From: Caulobacter sp.
GTDB taxonomy: Bacteria; Pseudomonadota; Alphaproteobacteria; Caulobacterales; Caulobacteraceae
Reading direction: 5' to 3'
DNA: 6,000 nucleotides
Assembly (NCBI GenBank): GCA_014378155.1
Contig: JACMOF010000277.1
Coordinates: forward strand, 1-6,000
Below are positions 4,812-6,000 of the stretch, piece by piece (the stretch's first letter is position 1; each line of letters begins with the position of its first letter). The position numbers and the translations under genes were made by a program. The notes beneath the pieces are model-generated. The model was given only the letters and a program-made list of their open reading frames with translations. It was not told where the DNA came from and did not search any database.

Positions 4812-5921
4812 TCAGGTCTCTCCGGCGACGCGCGAACACACGCGGGCGGTGATGATCTCGACAATCCTGGCCGCAGCCCGGTCCAGCGCGGCAGGATCCA
4901 GCCGATCGAGAGCGAGGCTGGCTAAGATTGCGTGTTGGGACTTTCGACGCTCTTGCGCATAGGCCAGATCATAATGGGCGGCCATCAAGGCTTCGGCGAG
5001 ATCCGCCAGGGCTCCCGCCTCGACCATCTCGCGCCAAGCCGCGAGCCGCTTCTGGCTGGGATGGATCGGCAGGCGCTCGAGGATCGCCAACAGCGCCTCG
5101 CGCTGGTGGCCGATATCGCCATAGGCCTCGACCAGGTAGCGCGCCCGTTCCGGCAGGGGCGCGGTGACCTCGATCCGCGGCGCCCGGCGCATCGCCTCCC
5201 ATAGCATCGGCGGCACGACGCGGTTGCCGATCTTGCTGGACTCGGCCTCCACGACCACCGGCCGCGCTGGATCGAGCCCGTCGAGCGCCGCGATCAGTTG
5301 GCTCTCGAACAGCTTCTGACCCGGTTGCGGCTGGCCGGACACCGCCCCGAACAGCGAGCCGCGATGACAGGCCAGGCCTTCCAGGTCGATGGTCTGCACG
5401 CCAAGGCGGGCCAGATCGTTGAGGATCGCCGTCTTGGCCGAGCCGGTGTCACCGTCCAGCAGGACCAGGTCCAGATCGCAGGGCGCGTCATAGAGTCTGG
5501 CCTGCACCCAGCGACGATAGGTCTTGTAGCCGCCCTCCAGCACCGCCGTCCGCCAGCCAACCCGCTGAAGGATGGTGGCCATGGCGTTGGACCGCTGCCC
5601 ACCGCGCCAGCAATAGACCAGGGGTTTGAAATCCTCGGGCCGGTCGGCCAGGCTGGTCTCCAGGTGGTGGGCGATGTTGCGCGCCACATGGGCCGCGCCA
5701 ATCCGGTTGGCCCGCAGCCGCGACTCCTGGACATAGATCGTTCCGACCTCGGCGCGCTGGGCGTCGTCGAGCACCGGCAGGTTGATCGCCCCGGGCAGAT
5801 GGTCCTGGGCGAACTCGCCAGGACTGCGCACGTCGATGATCTGGTCATAGGCCGCCAGGGCGGCGGGATCGGCGGATTTCAGGACCTGAAGCGGCTTCAT
5901 GTCCGCCTGAGGGTCCGCCAC
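4812..5921 (-). CDS. selU: tRNA 2-selenouridine synthase SelU/MnmH
   Basis: A 369-residue protein (362 if the ATG at 5900 is used). The enzyme replaces sulfur with selenium at the wobble 2-thiouridine (U34) of tRNAs for Lys, Glu and Gln, using selenophosphate and a geranylated intermediate. The N-terminal rhodanese domain runs from about 12 to 140: IIDVRSPGEF (28-37), HLPGAINLPVL (41-51) and the active loop YCWRGGQRS with Cys104. The second domain has a P-loop GDTGSAKT (157-164), then DLEGLACHRGSLFGA (179-193) and VEAESSKIGN (224-233), all matching E. coli YbbB. The P-loop has Ala where GxxGxGK[ST] expects its last Gly. The start is uncertain: the GTG at 5921 lies 14 bases after AGGA, while the ATG at 5900 has only a close AGGCGG. 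SelU implies selenophosphate synthase (SelD) elsewhere in the genome. The gene converges with the integrase. Confidence 0.93.
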   Translation of the reverse strand: MADPQADMKPLQVLKSADPAALAAYDQIIDVRSPGEFAQDHLPGAINLPVLDDAQRAEVGTIYVQESRLRANRIGAAHVARNIAHHLETSLADRPEDFKPLVYCWRGGQRSNAMATILQRVGWRTAVLEGGYKTYRRWVQARLYDAPCDLDLVLLDGDTGSAKTAILNDLARLGVQTIDLEGLACHRGSLFGAVSGQPQPGQKLFESQLIAALDGLDPARPVVVEAESSKIGNRVVPPMLWEAMRRAPRIEVTAPLPERARYLVEAYGDIGHQREALLAILERLPIHPSQKRLAAWREMVEAGALADLAEALMAAHYDLAYAQERRKSQHAILASLALDRLDPAALDRAAARIVEIITARVCSRVAGET

Positions 5922-6000
5922 GGGTCGATCATCATCCTGTCGGGTCTCGTCATCATCGCTTTTCTCAGCGGCGACTATGCGCGACGCGCCGGGGAATCGT
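5922..6000. other. Unassigned end of window upstream of selU
   Basis: The 79 bases upstream of selU are open in the selU frame to the window edge, giving an Asp-rich reading (SDDDETRQDDDRP). They are also open on the plus strand as a strongly hydrophobic reading (SIIILSGLVIIAFLSGDYAR) from about 5925. The plus reading has about 81% G or C in third positions but no ATG, GTG or TTG nearby to start it. CGGGTC followed by TCATCATC recurs at a 20-base period (5921 and 5941). No gene is called. Confidence 0.3.

Noticed and set aside
5294..5848. Alternative minus-strand frame inside selU
   Set aside because: Its Trp, Arg and Ser-rich composition is typical of a shifted frame; the SelU frame matches E. 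coli YbbB across its whole length.

Overview
The window looks like the chromosome of a GC-rich alphaproteobacterium, most likely Caulobacterales (Caulobacter or a close relative). This is inferred from codon choice with G or C in most third positions and from the gene families: a divergent CobT, a TIGR02281-type periplasmic retropepsin, DUF1289, DusA and SelU/MnmH. No rRNA, tRNA, CRISPR array or insertion sequence was seen.

Layout. Positions 1-56 (minus) hold the first codons of an acyl-CoA dehydrogenase. Its leader (57-188) carries a hairpin and palindromic operator-like motifs. Next is a shortened, divergent cobT (minus, 189-1070). It is divergent from a small four-cysteine DUF1289 protein (plus, 1155-1388, probable TTG start), which converges on a small secreted protein of unknown function (minus, 1394-1726). 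An AT-rich intergenic region (1727-2000) separates that gene from a membrane-anchored or exported retropepsin-like aspartic protease (plus, 2001-2501). The protease gene ends 3 bp from the end of dusA (minus, 2505-3521). A tyrosine recombinase (plus, 3636-4703, TTG start) begins 114 bp from the dusA start codon and points away from it. It converges on selU/mnmH, tRNA 2-selenouridine synthase (minus, 4812-5921). The last 79 bases are unassigned.

The most interesting part is 3470-4810. The 5' end of dusA is a known integration target for a family of tyrosine recombinases (dusA-associated integrases), and this integrase sits in that position. The first 13 codons of dusA and the DNA upstream are AT-rich and use rare codons, then composition switches abruptly to host-like at the conserved APMMDW motif. 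This is what would be expected if an integrated element had supplied a replacement dusA start. The upstream region also has GTACAC and CGCCAC repeats spaced at about one helical turn, candidates for integrase arm sites or an operator. No cargo and no second att copy were recognised before selU, so this is either a lone integrase remnant or the end of an element whose far end lies outside the window.

Functionally the genes are mostly independent housekeeping or accessory functions: acyl-CoA oxidation, lower-ligand activation for cobamides, tRNA modification by DusA and SelU, and envelope proteins. No multi-gene operon is evident; most neighbours are convergent or divergent.
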